The notes under the pieces: generated by a model
Database searches by the model: none
What the model saw: the letters and a program-made list of their open reading frames with translations, nothing else
What the model was told of the DNA's origin: nothing
In this document: positions 44,819-53,619 of the stretch, piece by piece
Position numbering within the stretch: position 1 is the first letter of the stretch
Layout: the number at the start of each line of letters is the position of its first letter
Position numbers and translations under genes: made by a program
Assembly (NCBI GenBank): GCA_016744135.1
Contig: JADGEX010000002.1
Span: 62,001-126,000, forward strand
DNA length: 64,000 nucleotides
Source of the DNA: Pseudodesulfovibrio sp.
GTDB taxonomy: Bacteria > Desulfobacterota > Desulfovibrionia > Desulfovibrionales > Desulfovibrionaceae
Direction of reading: 5' to 3'

Positions 44819-45553
44819 ATGCCCAAGACGATATTAGTCGATACGTCCCGCTGCACAGCGTGCCGCGGTTGTCAAATAGCCTGCAAGGAGTGGCATGAGC
44901 TGCCTGCCAACAAGACCACGCAGTATAAGTGGGGCAGCCATCAGAATCCGCAAGATCTGAATGCCAATAACTATAAGCTCGTTCGTTTCAACGAGCACCT
45001 CGAAGATGGTAAGGTTCGGTGGAACTTCTTCCCCGACCAGTGCCGACACTGTGATCTGGCACCCTGCAAGGAAATGGGTGACATGTATATTGAGGAAGCC
45101 ATCGTCAAGGATGAAGAGACCGGTGCGGTTATCTTTACCGATAAGACCAAGGGCTTCACCAAGGAACAGTACGAGGAAATCAAGGAAGCCTGTCCGTACA
45201 ACATTCCGCGTCGCAATGAAAAGACCGGGGTCATGGCTAAATGCACCATGTGTAATGACAGGATTCATAACGGGATGCCGCCGGCATGTGTCAAGGTGTG
45301 TCCCACCGGCGCCATGCAGTTCGGAGAGCGGAGCGATATGCTCAAGCTCGCGAATGCTCGGCTGGCAACATTAAAAAAGGAATACCCTAAGGCGCGTCTT
45401 GCCGATCCTGACGAAGTGAACGTCATCTACCTGCTTATTGACGACCCTGAGAACTATCATGAGTTCTCCGTTGCTCAGGCAAAGGTCGGTCCCATGAGCA
45501 AGAAGCAGTTCCTCGCAACATTGGCCAGACCCTTCAGGGCGATGAAAGCGTAA
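44819..45553 (+). CDS. fdhB: Formate dehydrogenase beta subunit, iron-sulfur protein
   Basis: The protein has 244 residues. Cysteine motifs for four [4Fe-4S] clusters are visible: CTACRGCQIACKEWH, CRHCDLAPCKEM, CPYN and CTMCNDRIHNGMPPACVK with CPTGAM. It passes electrons from the alpha subunit to a periplasmic cytochrome c. It lacks its own Tat signal, so it is probably exported attached to FdhA. No C-terminal membrane helix is seen, unlike E. coli FdnH, which fits a soluble FdhAB. Confidence 0.93.
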   Translation: MPKTILVDTSRCTACRGCQIACKEWHELPANKTTQYKWGSHQNPQDLNANNYKLVRFNEHLEDGKVRWNFFPDQCRHCDLAPCKEMGDMYIEEAIVKDEETGAVIFTDKTKGFTKEQYEEIKEACPYNIPRRNEKTGVMAKCTMCNDRIHNGMPPACVKVCPTGAMQFGERSDMLKLANARLATLKKEYPKARLADPDEVNVIYLLIDDPENYHEFSVAQAKVGPMSKKQFLATLARPFRAMKA

Positions 45554-45637
45554 CAATTAATCCTCTCCACTTGATGGGGCGGGATGCCGATGCACGGAGC
45601 ATTCCGCCCCTATCAGGTAGGGTGCATGGAGCACTTC

Positions 45638-46552
45638 ATGAGCAATGTATCTGCCAGCAAGGCGGTTGAAACGACCCTTGAGTCCATTCGTAAACGTACT
45701 CCGGCCTATGGTCAGCTCGCTGATCGGTTTGGGCAGGTTTTTCTAGCTGTCGCCGGATTGCGTGACGACCTGATGAAAAAAGGGGTAAGTGTACCTGACA
45801 TCGATCCTGGCAGGATTGCTGCCGGGGCGCCTGTTTTGGCGGGAATAGATATGACCAAGTGGGGCGAGAATTTGACCGATTCGGCCAAGGTCTTGCTTCC
45901 CATCTTGTCCGAAGTGCTCGAACTGGATGAAAAAACGCAGAAATCTCTGACGGGCCATCTGGCAACCCCCGATATTGTTTCGGGACTTGCCCAGGCTCGA
46001 ATTGAGGGCGATTGGAAGCACTTTGAGAACACCTCCGTATGTCCAGAAATCGTGTCGTCTGACACGCTCTTGTATATTTCAGAGATTGTTTCCGCACCTG
46101 TCCTTTGTGCTATAGTCGAAACTCTGGGTGAGTCCCTTTCTTCCCTGACTTGGGAGCACGGGCATTGTCCCGTGTGCGGTTCCTCGCCTTCCATTTCTCA
46201 CCTTTCCCCTAAAGAGGTCACAGATCTTGATCAGTTGGTGGGGGGTGGCGGCAAGAAGTTCCTTCATTGCTCCTTATGTGGTCATGACTGGCGTTTTCAG
46301 CGGAATGCGTGTCCATCTTGCGGCAATGATGACAATGAAACCCGTGAAGTTTTTTATGTTGATAACACGAAATATGAACGCATCGAAGCGTGTCATAAAT
46401 GTGGCAAGTACCTGTTGAATATTGATCTGCGCGAATGTGAACCGCGTCCGAATTTGGATGCCATTCAACTGGGACTTATCCATCTTGATATCTATGCCCA
46501 TGAGAACAAATTGAGTCCTATTACTTCGACTTTGTGGAATACGCTTGAATAA
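45638..46552 (+). CDS. fdhE: Formate dehydrogenase accessory protein FdhE
   Basis: The start at 45638 (MSNVSASKAVE) has GGAG 6 nt upstream and gives 304 residues; a start at 45626 is nearly as good. The C-terminal half contains the FdhE rubredoxin-like CxxC pairs: CPVCGSSPS, CSLCGHDWRFQRNACPSCGN and CHKCGKYLL. FdhE is needed for maturation of active, exported formate dehydrogenase. It follows fdhB by 84 nt. Confidence 0.92.
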   Translation: MSNVSASKAVETTLESIRKRTPAYGQLADRFGQVFLAVAGLRDDLMKKGVSVPDIDPGRIAAGAPVLAGIDMTKWGENLTDSAKVLLPILSEVLELDEKTQKSLTGHLATPDIVSGLAQARIEGDWKHFENTSVCPEIVSSDTLLYISEIVSAPVLCAIVETLGESLSSLTWEHGHCPVCGSSPSISHLSPKEVTDLDQLVGGGGKKFLHCSLCGHDWRFQRNACPSCGNDDNETREVFYVDNTKYERIEACHKCGKYLLNIDLRECEPRPNLDAIQLGLIHLDIYAHENKLSPITSTLWNTLE

Positions 46553-46569
46553 CGGATCGGAGACAGGTC

Positions 46570-47355
46570 ATGCCGCATGTTAAATTGTATGCATTGAAGA
46601 ATGAAGCCGAAGACTGGCGGCAAGAGGATATTGAGCCTGTCCAATCGGTACAATTGGCCTGCCCGGTTACTCTTCAGCAATTTGCCGGTGGCAAGCTCTC
46701 CTTCAAGGAGGGGCTTGTCGCCGTGGAGTCGGATATCAGTGTCGTCGTGAATGGCCGGGAGTTTGGTCTGCTGACACGGACCCCGGGCGATGATTTGCCT
46801 TTGATCGTGGGGCACCTCTTTACGTGTTCCATGATTCGAGAAAGTGCGGACGTGCTGGATTGTTCTTTCCATTATAGGTCTTCTTCCCGTGCGGAAGTAA
46901 CGCTTAAAACCTCTGATGGTATTCATCGTATATTCCCGTCGCCGAGGCCTGCGCATATCACGCCAGAACGGCTTTTTGATCTGAAGCAAACTTTTGAGCG
47001 ACGGCAGAATTTGTACAAGAATACCCGTTCGACCCATGCCGCAGCGTTGTTTTCCATAGATGGCGAGTTGATTGCTTTTGGTGAAGACGTGGGGCGTCAC
47101 AACGCTTTTGATAAGGCTATCGGGCGGGCTATTCTGGAAGGGACTCTGGATCGGGTGAATATTGCCATGTTGTCATCACGGCTGGCACTTGAGTTGACCC
47201 TTAAGGCTGCAACTGCCAATATTCCCATTCTTTGTGGATTTTCTGCGGCGACCAGTTCTTCCATCAATTACGCTGAACGGAATAATATCACTTTGGCCGG
47301 ACGTATTAGAAAGGATACATTTGACGTGTATTCCAATGGTTGGCGTTTTCAATAG
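46570..47355 (+). CDS. fdhD: Sulfurtransferase-family FdhD
   Basis: The protein has 261 residues with clear FdhD signatures: STHAAALFS, FGEDVGRHNAFDKAIGR, and the C-terminal ILCGFSAATSS. FdhD transfers sulfur to the Mo/W-bis-PGD cofactor of FdhA. The CGxCG loop that carries the essential cysteine pair in E. coli FdhD (Cys121, Cys124) is missing: the matching region reads FPSPRPAHITPE. The four cysteines present lie elsewhere. It may use a different sulfur route or have another role. Confidence 0.88.
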   Translation: MPHVKLYALKNEAEDWRQEDIEPVQSVQLACPVTLQQFAGGKLSFKEGLVAVESDISVVVNGREFGLLTRTPGDDLPLIVGHLFTCSMIRESADVLDCSFHYRSSSRAEVTLKTSDGIHRIFPSPRPAHITPERLFDLKQTFERRQNLYKNTRSTHAAALFSIDGELIAFGEDVGRHNAFDKAIGRAILEGTLDRVNIAMLSSRLALELTLKAATANIPILCGFSAATSSSINYAERNNITLAGRIRKDTFDVYSNGWRFQ

Positions 47356-47391
47356 TTTTTTTGAGTAGTTGAGGTGCCTGATAAATGTCCC

Positions 47392-47478
47392 AAAAGCCTG
47401 TATACGGCTTCACTGCCCGACAGGATTGTCGGTGATATAGACTCGGTCGGGCACGTTACGCCACGCTGGACAGGCTCT
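47392..47478 (+). other. Structured intergenic segment between fdhD and the ABC transporter
   Basis: Outer arms AGCCTGT (47394-47400) and ACAGGCT (47471-47477) enclose an inner pair TGCCCGAC / GTCGGGCA and an alternative CCGACA-GGAT-TGTCGG hairpin. The segment is not coding. It could be a terminator variant or structured RNA, and no known riboswitch class is recognised. Confidence 0.45.
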
Positions 47479-47523
47479 AAAGTCCGTTCTCAATGACTCT
47501 CGCCGAAGGCGCACCTTTCCAAT

Positions 47524-47550
47524 AAAAAGGGCCGTCCCAAGACGGCCCTT
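47524..47550 (-). terminator. Terminator of the amino-acid ABC transporter operon
   Basis: A 10-bp stem (AAGGGCCGTC / GACGGCCCTT) with a CCAA loop is followed on the minus strand by TTTTT. It lies just downstream of the ATPase gene stop at 47578. Confidence 0.9.
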
Positions 47551-47577
47551 CCTTCTTTAATCAAAAGCAATAAAAAA

Positions 47578-48309
47578 CTAAATATGCGACACAACCTTCC
47601 CCAGAAAGTCTTTGAGGCGAGGGTTGTCAGAATGAGCAAAAAATGTCTCCGGGTCTGTATCAACCTGGACTTTACCCTCATCAATAAAGATAACACGATC
47701 AGCCACTTCTTTGGCAAAACCCATCTCATGCGTTACAACTATCATGGTCATACCTTCGCGTGCCAGTTGTTTCATGACCTCAAGCACCTCTCCAACCAAT
47801 TCCGGGTCAAGAGCAGAAGTCGGTTCGTCAAACAGGATCGCTTTGGGCTGAAGAGCAAGAGAACGAGCGATGGCGACACGTTGTTTCTGTCCGCCGGAGA
47901 GCTGTTCCGGGTAGTTCCCGGCCTTGTCTCCCAATCCGACTTTTTTCAGAAGGTCCATGCCGAGCCTCATGGCATCAGTTTTGGACATGCCACGGACCTT
48001 GATCGGTCCGAGTGTAACATTGTCTAATACGGACATGTGCGGGAACAGGTTGAACTGCTGGAAAACCATGGTGGCTTCCGTTCGGACCATGTTGATATCT
48101 GTTTTGGGGTCCATGATGTCGAACCCATCCACGATGATGGTGCCGGAAGTCGGTTCTTCCAACTTGTTGATGCAGCGAAGTACTGTGGATTTACCGGAAC
48201 CGGATGGACCGATAATGACCACGACCTGTCCTGCTTCAACGTTTATGTCCACGCCTTTAAGGACCTTGAGATCGCCAAAACTTTTGTGAAGATTTTTTAT
48301 TTGGATCAT
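47578..48309 (-). CDS. glnQ: Polar amino-acid ABC transporter ATPase (GlnQ-like)
   Basis: The protein has 243 residues. Walker A is GPSGSGKST, the signature is [12 protein letters not shown], Walker [11 protein letters not shown] and the H-loop VTHEMGF. Length and motifs match GlnQ/HisP-type polar amino-acid uptake ATPases. It follows the permease and binding-protein genes. The gene name is given by family resemblance; the ligand could be another polar amino acid. Confidence 0.9.
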   Translation of the reverse strand: MIQIKNLHKSFGDLKVLKGVDINVEAGQVVVIIGPSGSGKSTVLRCINKLEEPTSGTIIVDGFDIMDPKTDINMVRTEATMVFQQFNLFPHMSVLDNVTLGPIKVRGMSKTDAMRLGMDLLKKVGLGDKAGNYPEQLSGGQKQRVAIARSLALQPKAILFDEPTSALDPELVGEVLEVMKQLAREGMTMIVVTHEMGFAKEVADRVIFIDEGKVQVDTDPETFFAHSDNPRLKDFLGKVVSHI

Positions 48310-48318
48310 ATGATTTCT

Positions 48319-48987
48319 CTATTTGCCCACGGCTGCCAAACGATTTTCAACAATTCTAAGTGCTTTGGCAATACTCATGGTCATGACAAGATAGACTAGG
48401 CCGCAGGTGAGGTAGACCTCAAATGAACGGAAGTTGACGGCCACGATTTCGTCTCCGGTGCGAAGCAGTTCGCCTACACCGATGATCATCAGCAGGGAGG
48501 TGTCCTTGAGGCTGATGATGAACTGGTTGCCAAGGGGCGGGATCATGCGGCGGAGGGCCTGGGGCCAAATTACGTAGCGCATGGTCTGGAAGCGATTCAA
48601 GCCGATGGAACGACCTGCTTCACCTTGCCCCGGATTGATAGATTGGACCGCGCCTCGCACAATTTCAGCAATGTATGCGCCGGAGTTGATGGCGATGATG
48701 ATAATGCCCGCAACAACAGCCGGTATGCGTATACCCAGAGCCATGGGGATACCGAAGTAGAGAAACATTGCCTGAACGAGCATGGGAGTGCCACGTATGG
48801 TTTCGACATAAATGCCGGCCAGTTTACGCACAAAAATATTTCGGGATAGTTTCATCATGCCAGCTGCGACACCGAGGATGAAACCGAAAAACAGACCGCC
48901 CACGGTCAGGATAACGGTCATCTTCGCGCCCCCCATGAGCAGGGGCAGAGATTCTATCATTACGGACGGTTCGAATTCAAAAGCCAT
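48319..48987 (-). CDS. glnP: Polar amino-acid ABC transporter permease (GlnP-like)
   Basis: The start at 48987 (MAFEFEPSVM) gives 222 residues; a longer frame from 49050 crosses the hairpin and is unlikely. Several membrane helices and the EAA-type loop EAGRSIGLNRFQTMRYVIWPQA (GEAGRSIGLNRFQ) are typical of GlnP/HisM permeases. It lies 77 nt after glnH, behind a strong hairpin. Confidence 0.9.
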   Translation of the reverse strand: MAFEFEPSVMIESLPLLMGGAKMTVILTVGGLFFGFILGVAAGMMKLSRNIFVRKLAGIYVETIRGTPMLVQAMFLYFGIPMALGIRIPAVVAGIIIIAINSGAYIAEIVRGAVQSINPGQGEAGRSIGLNRFQTMRYVIWPQALRRMIPPLGNQFIISLKDTSLLMIIGVGELLRTGDEIVAVNFRSFEVYLTCGLVYLVMTMSIAKALRIVENRLAAVGK

Positions 48988-49004
48988 AATATCACCCTGT
49001 GTAA

Positions 49005-49037
49005 GAAAAAACAGTGGGGGCGGCTTATGCCGCCCCC
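49005..49037 (-). terminator. Intra-operon hairpin between glnH and glnP
   Basis: A perfect 9-bp GC stem (GGGGGCGGC / GCCGCCCCC) with a four-base loop is followed on the minus strand by a T-rich tract. It lies between the binding-protein stop (49064) and the permease start (48987), so it should attenuate the membrane subunits. Confidence 0.87.
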
Positions 49038-49063
49038 AGGGATAAAACAAGTATTGTTAGAGA

Positions 49064-49810
49064 CTAACGGGGATCAACACCAAACCATTTCTTGTAAAGA
49101 GTGCCGTATGTGCCGTTGGCCTTGAGTGTTTTCAAAGCAGCGTTAACCTTGGCAACCAGTTCGGACCCCTTGGGGAAGCCGATGCCGTAAGGCTGACCTG
49201 CGTACAGATCGCCGACGATTTTGACTTCGTCCTTGCCGCGTTTGGATACGAAAGATTCGACAACAGGCTTGTCAAACATGACTGCATCCACGCCGCCAGT
49301 CAGCAGTTCCATGAACATGGCATTGTCATTGGGGAACAGTTTTACTTCTTTGGGGTTGGCGTTTTCCTTGAGGAACTCAACGCTGGTGGTTCCCTGCTTG
49401 GTTGCGACAACTTTACCATCCAGGGTCTTGATGTCCTTGATGGTTTCATCGTCGGACTTCACGAGAAGGAGGAGACCTGAATCATAGTAACCGTCAGAAA
49501 AATCGATGACTTCTTTGCGTTTGTCGGTGATTGACATACCGGCAATACCAGCGTCGAGCTGTGCGGATTGCAGGCCGGGAACGATACCTTTGAAAGCCAT
49601 GGGCTGCAGATCATATTGTACGCCGATTTCCTTGGCAATGGCAGCCCAGATTTCAACGTCGAAGCCGGTGTGTTCGCCGGTTTTGGGGTCTTTGAATTCA
49701 AACGGGGGGAAGTTGGTGTCTGTGGCAACAGTGAGATTGCCTGCAAAAGCTGTGGTGATCATGGACAGGGCGATCGCCAAAGCAATGAAGAGAGTCATAG
49801 TCCGTTTCAT
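49064..49810 (-). CDS. glnH: Polar amino-acid binding protein (GlnH-like)
   Basis: The protein has 248 residues with a signal peptide (MITTAFAGN). The fold is family-3 solute-binding protein: VATDTNFPPFEFKDPKTG near the N-terminus, GFDVEIWAAIAKEIG, and the DAGIAGMSITDKR region. It presents a polar amino acid, perhaps glutamine, to GlnP/GlnQ. It has an AGGAGGAAATT site before the ATG. Confidence 0.9.
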   Translation of the reverse strand: MKRTMTLFIALAIALSMITTAFAGNLTVATDTNFPPFEFKDPKTGEHTGFDVEIWAAIAKEIGVQYDLQPMAFKGIVPGLQSAQLDAGIAGMSITDKRKEVIDFSDGYYDSGLLLLVKSDDETIKDIKTLDGKVVATKQGTTSVEFLKENANPKEVKLFPNDNAMFMELLTGGVDAVMFDKPVVESFVSKRGKDEVKIVGDLYAGQPYGIGFPKGSELVAKVNAALKTLKANGTYGTLYKKWFGVDPR

Positions 49811-50474
49811 AATTTCCTCCTAAATGGGTATGTCCGTCCGACATGATCTGTCGGGCGAGAGAGTCCGGAATGGGCATAGACCCAATCTTGGATTGAGCAG
49901 AGTCCTTGTGCCCTGAATATCGGAAAAAATCAAGTAAACGTTGTTTTGAAGTGCTTTTTGGGCGCAGTTTATTCCGATGAAAAATGCAAAATATGAATAT
50001 TCATCGGAACGTTTTTGACTAAAAGTTCCATTGAAAAACAGAAAAAAGTTGTTTTCTTTGTGAAACAAACTGAAATATTTGATCCAATTAGAATGAATAT
50101 CCGGTTACCCCGTAGCAGGAAATAAACCACAGACAGACGATTCTTCTCCCTTGATTGCGCGTTAGCCCTTTTGTGTCAGAGCTTGGTATACTTGTAACTT
50201 TTCTGCCGAAACACTTTTCCCAGACAGAGTTTTTTCCCGAGGGTGGAGGGGAATATGACGATATCACGAGCTTTGACAGAGTAATTCATCGTTATTGGTG
50301 AAATTGATTCATTATATCGGCAAGATACATTCTTGGCTATGTAGTTGGCGGACAAGATACGACTCAAAGAGATGCTGATTTCTAAAGGGATTGTTCTTTT
50401 GCCATTTCATTTGTTAATATTCTTTATTCGTGGTGTGTCCCTTTTTTATATTTATAAAACGAAAGTGCGTGTTC
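49811..50474. other. Divergent intergenic region between glnH and the TorT-like gene
   Basis: A 664-bp region with no supported gene. A 10-bp inverted repeat TTCCGATGAA / TTCATCGGAA (49972-49981, 50000-50009) followed by CGTTTTTG could be a terminator or an operator. A CCGACA / TGTCGG hairpin near 49833-49849 is in the leader of glnH. Confidence 0.5.
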
Positions 50475-51650
50475 ATGCTCAGTGCCTTGAAGCGATCAAA
50501 CCATGTAGTAGCAATCTTTACAGCCTTTGTGAGTGTCCTTTTTTGGATGTTTGCGAGCTTTCCTGCCATGGCAAGTGACGAAGAAATTCCATGGTGGCCC
50601 ATTCAGGTTAAGAGTTTTTATGGTGCGTATGATGTTACTGCAAAGAAAGCCGGACGGGCCTCGACAAGTCTTAACCGTCCTAAACTTGAAGAGTGGCTTT
50701 CTCCAGCCCTAGCCGATTCTCCTTACGTCATTGGCGTTTGTCTTCCTCATTTTAAAGACCATTATTGGACTGCCGTAAGTTACGGCATCATCGACGAAGC
50801 TAAAAGGCTTGGTGTTTCCATTAGACTGGTGGAAGCTGGGGGGTATGGAGAACTAGAGAGACAGCAATCCCAGATGCGGAAATTTGTCAAAGAGCATGTC
50901 GATGGCATTGTCTTGGGAGCCATCAGCTACACCGGGAATGACTGTGATATTGCGCAGGCTAGAAACGCTGGTGTGCCTGTCGTGGAAGTGGTCAATGATG
51001 TCCATTCGGCAGATGTCTCGGCCAAGGCATTGGTTTCATTTTATGAAATGGGCTATTTTGCGGGTGAGTATGTCGCTGAACATGCAGAAAACGCTGGGTT
51101 GGATACCGTCTCAATTGCTTTTTTCCCCGGCCCCAAAAAATCAGGATGGGCGCCTGAAACCTTAGCCGGTTTTGAGGATGCTTTACGGTATTATCCTGGG
51201 AAAGTGGATATACTGGATGTGCGTTATGGAGATACGGGCCATGATGAACAACGTGCTTTGATTGAGGCGAGTCTCAAAGCTGTCGGTCCCGCCCATTACC
51301 TTGTAGGTAATGCCGTGGCTGCCGAAGTGGCCCCAGAAGTCTTTGCGCGGTTAAAAATGGGACAAGAGACGACTGTCGTCGGGACATATCTGACCCAGGA
51401 TCTTTATGAGCAGATTCGTCAGGGTGACGTGGCTGGCGCTCCTTCTGACCTGATGGTGTTTCAGGGACGTATGGCCGTGGATATGATGATTCGTTTGCTC
51501 AATGGTGAGAAAGCCGGCCAAGATTTTCCATTTCGATCCGGGCCGTTTATTCCCATGGTGACGTCGGCCAATATCGACAATTTCCCTTTTGAAGGGTTGT
51601 TTGGTCCGCGTGGTTTTACCCCCGCTCTTTCTCTGGAAAAAGGGCAGTGA
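50475..51650 (+). CDS. TorT-like periplasmic sensor-binding protein
   Basis: The start at 50475 (MLSALKRSNHVVA) gives 391 residues; the ribosome-binding site is weak. A signal peptide (FASFPAMASDEE) precedes a type I periplasmic-binding fold: YVIGVCLPHFKDHYW, SYGIIDEAKRLGV and VVEVVNDVHSADV, resembling TorT of the TMAO system. TorT binds the inducer and activates a partner kinase. Here the kinase gene starts 3 nt later but has Cache sensors, not a TorS-type sensor, and no TMAO reductase genes are present. Ligand unknown. Confidence 0.82.
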   Translation: MLSALKRSNHVVAIFTAFVSVLFWMFASFPAMASDEEIPWWPIQVKSFYGAYDVTAKKAGRASTSLNRPKLEEWLSPALADSPYVIGVCLPHFKDHYWTAVSYGIIDEAKRLGVSIRLVEAGGYGELERQQSQMRKFVKEHVDGIVLGAISYTGNDCDIAQARNAGVPVVEVVNDVHSADVSAKALVSFYEMGYFAGEYVAEHAENAGLDTVSIAFFPGPKKSGWAPETLAGFEDALRYYPGKVDILDVRYGDTGHDEQRALIEASLKAVGPAHYLVGNAVAAEVAPEVFARLKMGQETTVVGTYLTQDLYEQIRQGDVAGAPSDLMVFQGRMAVDMMIRLLNGEKAGQDFPFRSGPFIPMVTSANIDNFPFEGLFGPRGFTPALSLEKGQ

Positions 51651-51653
51651 CGC

Positions 51654-53600
51654 ATGATTCGAAACATGAAGATTCGTAATAAGATGTTTGTAGCGTATGC
51701 CTGCGCTTTTTTGCTCATTTTCAGTGTGGTCGGAATTGTTATTTATGCCTTGGTGACCAATATTATTCAGGAGTCCATTGAGAGTGAGTTGAGTCGTACT
51801 ACCGAGATGATCCAGAACATGGTGCATACGACAGCCGATGTTTCCATCAAAAATTATATGCGGGCGGTGGCTGAAAAAAATCTCGAAGAGGCGAAACAAC
51901 TTTACCGCCAAGTGCGGCGTGGGCGGATAACCGAGCAAGAGGCAAAACAGCGTGCCCGAGAAAGTTTTTTGAGTCAGACCATTGGCACGACCGGTCGGAT
52001 CTACTGCCTCGACAGTGATGGCATTATGGTTGTTCATCACAAACACAGTCTTCTTGACGTGGATTTGTCGGGTCTGCCTTTTGTCAAAGAACAGATACGG
52101 CGCAAAACTGGATATATTGAATATGACTGGAAGGAACCTTTTGAAAAAAAGGTGAGGCCCAAAGCTGTGTTTATGGCTTATTTCGAACCGTGGGACTGGA
52201 TTATCTCAGTGTCGAGTTATCGTGATGAGTTCATTCAGCTGATTAATGTTGAAGATTTGAATAAAAGATTGTTTTCGTTAGGTTTTGGCAAGTCTGGGTA
52301 CCCTTTTGTTCTTGATTATGACGGTAAAATGCTTCTTCATCCCTATTTGGAAGGGAAGCATTATGGAGAATACGGCGACCCAAAGTTGAGCGCTATAGCC
52401 CGTCGTATAGTTGAAGAAAAAAATGGTCATTTTGACTACCTTTGGAAAAATCCGGGTGATACAGAACTCAAGGAAAAAGTTGTGTATTTCATGGATATCC
52501 CGGAAATGGGATGGGTTGTTGCCTCGTCGAGTTACTATGAGGATTTTCAGGCTCCGCTTGAAGCCGTCAAATTCATCTTCATCGGTGCACTGCTGGTGGG
52601 GTTGTTGTTCATGGTGCCTATTTCCATGGGCATCGGTTCATTGATTACCCGCCCCTTGAATGAGCTGCAGATTGATCTGGCTCGGGCAGCTGATGGTGAT
52701 TTTTCCGTACGTATGCGTCAATTTTCCAATGATGAACTTGGCATTCTGGTTCAGTATTTCAATACGTTTATGGAAAAACTCGAAGAGTATAGCAGTTCGC
52801 GTGAGAAAGAAATTGCGGTTCGTAGAGATGCAGAACAAAAACTCATTGCCATGGATAGGGCGAAAACGTTGTTTTTGGCTTCGGCTTCCCACGAACTGAG
52901 AACGCCACTGACATCAATACTCGGTTTTCTTAAGCTTATGGAAAAGAGTTTTCAAAAACAGTTTCGTTCTCATATTGAAACTTTGGCGAATGGCGAAGTG
53001 CAGGCAGAGAGGTTTGCTAGGAATTTGTCTATCGTTCGTATTGAAGCGGAGCGACTTGGGCGACTCGTCAATGATTTGCTTGATATGAGCAAGATAGAAG
53101 CCGGGAAGATGGAGTGGCGCGATCAGACTTTGTTGGTTCAGGATATCATTGTTCGCGCGGCAGAGTCGGTCGCTGGAAGGGCTGAGGCAACTCCGAAGGT
53201 GGATTTTGTCGTCAGAACTCCTGAGAGTGATGCGGCTGTAAATGTGGATGCCGACAGACTCCATCAAGTATTAATCAATCTTCTGGATAATGCCTTTAAA
53301 TATACAGAATTAGGCAGTGTTACGCTGTCTGCAGTTGAGGCCGAAGGTGTTAGCCATTTTTCTGTGTGCGACACAGGTCGAGGAATTTCCGAAGATGATC
53401 GGGAAAAAATCTTTGATATTTTTTATCAGGCACACGATGTAAATAAGCGTTCAAGCCAAGTTCTTGGAACCGGTCTCGGGCTGGCTATCTGTCAGCAGAT
53501 CGTGGAACATTATGGCGGGAAGTTGAAAATGATACCCGCTGAGAGTGGTGGGAGCTGTTTTATCTTTTCAATACCGCTTTCAGACAAGGAAATCGTGTAA
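51654..53600 (+). CDS. Cache-sensor histidine kinase with HAMP
   Basis: The protein has 648 residues. Membrane helices at about 12-35 and 300-325 bracket an extracytoplasmic region with two Cache-like units (TGRIYCLDSDGIMVVHH and GYPFVLDYDGKMLLHP). HAMP (about 325-378), HisKA with [13 protein letters not shown] (about 418-430) and HATPase (LINLLDNAFKY, DTGRGISEDD, GTGLGLAI) follow. It is co-transcribed with the TorT-like gene, so the binding protein is probably its co-sensor. Confidence 0.9.
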   Translation: MIRNMKIRNKMFVAYACAFLLIFSVVGIVIYALVTNIIQESIESELSRTTEMIQNMVHTTADVSIKNYMRAVAEKNLEEAKQLYRQVRRGRITEQEAKQRARESFLSQTIGTTGRIYCLDSDGIMVVHHKHSLLDVDLSGLPFVKEQIRRKTGYIEYDWKEPFEKKVRPKAVFMAYFEPWDWIISVSSYRDEFIQLINVEDLNKRLFSLGFGKSGYPFVLDYDGKMLLHPYLEGKHYGEYGDPKLSAIARRIVEEKNGHFDYLWKNPGDTELKEKVVYFMDIPEMGWVVASSSYYEDFQAPLEAVKFIFIGALLVGLLFMVPISMGIGSLITRPLNELQIDLARAADGDFSVRMRQFSNDELGILVQYFNTFMEKLEEYSSSREKEIAVRRDAEQKLIAMDRAKTLFLASASHELRTPLTSILGFLKLMEKSFQKQFRSHIETLANGEVQAERFARNLSIVRIEAERLGRLVNDLLDMSKIEAGKMEWRDQTLLVQDIIVRAAESVAGRAEATPKVDFVVRTPESDAAVNVDADRLHQVLINLLDNAFKYTELGSVTLSAVEAEGVSHFSVCDTGRGISEDDREKIFDIFYQAHDVNKRSSQVLGTGLGLAICQQIVEHYGGKLKMIPAESGGSCFIFSIPLSDKEIV

Positions 53601-53619
53601 CCTGCGTTGGTTTTGGCAA

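Noticed and set aside
47490-47729. 79-residue frame at the end of glnQ
   Set aside because: It overlaps glnQ and the terminator on the same strand in another frame.
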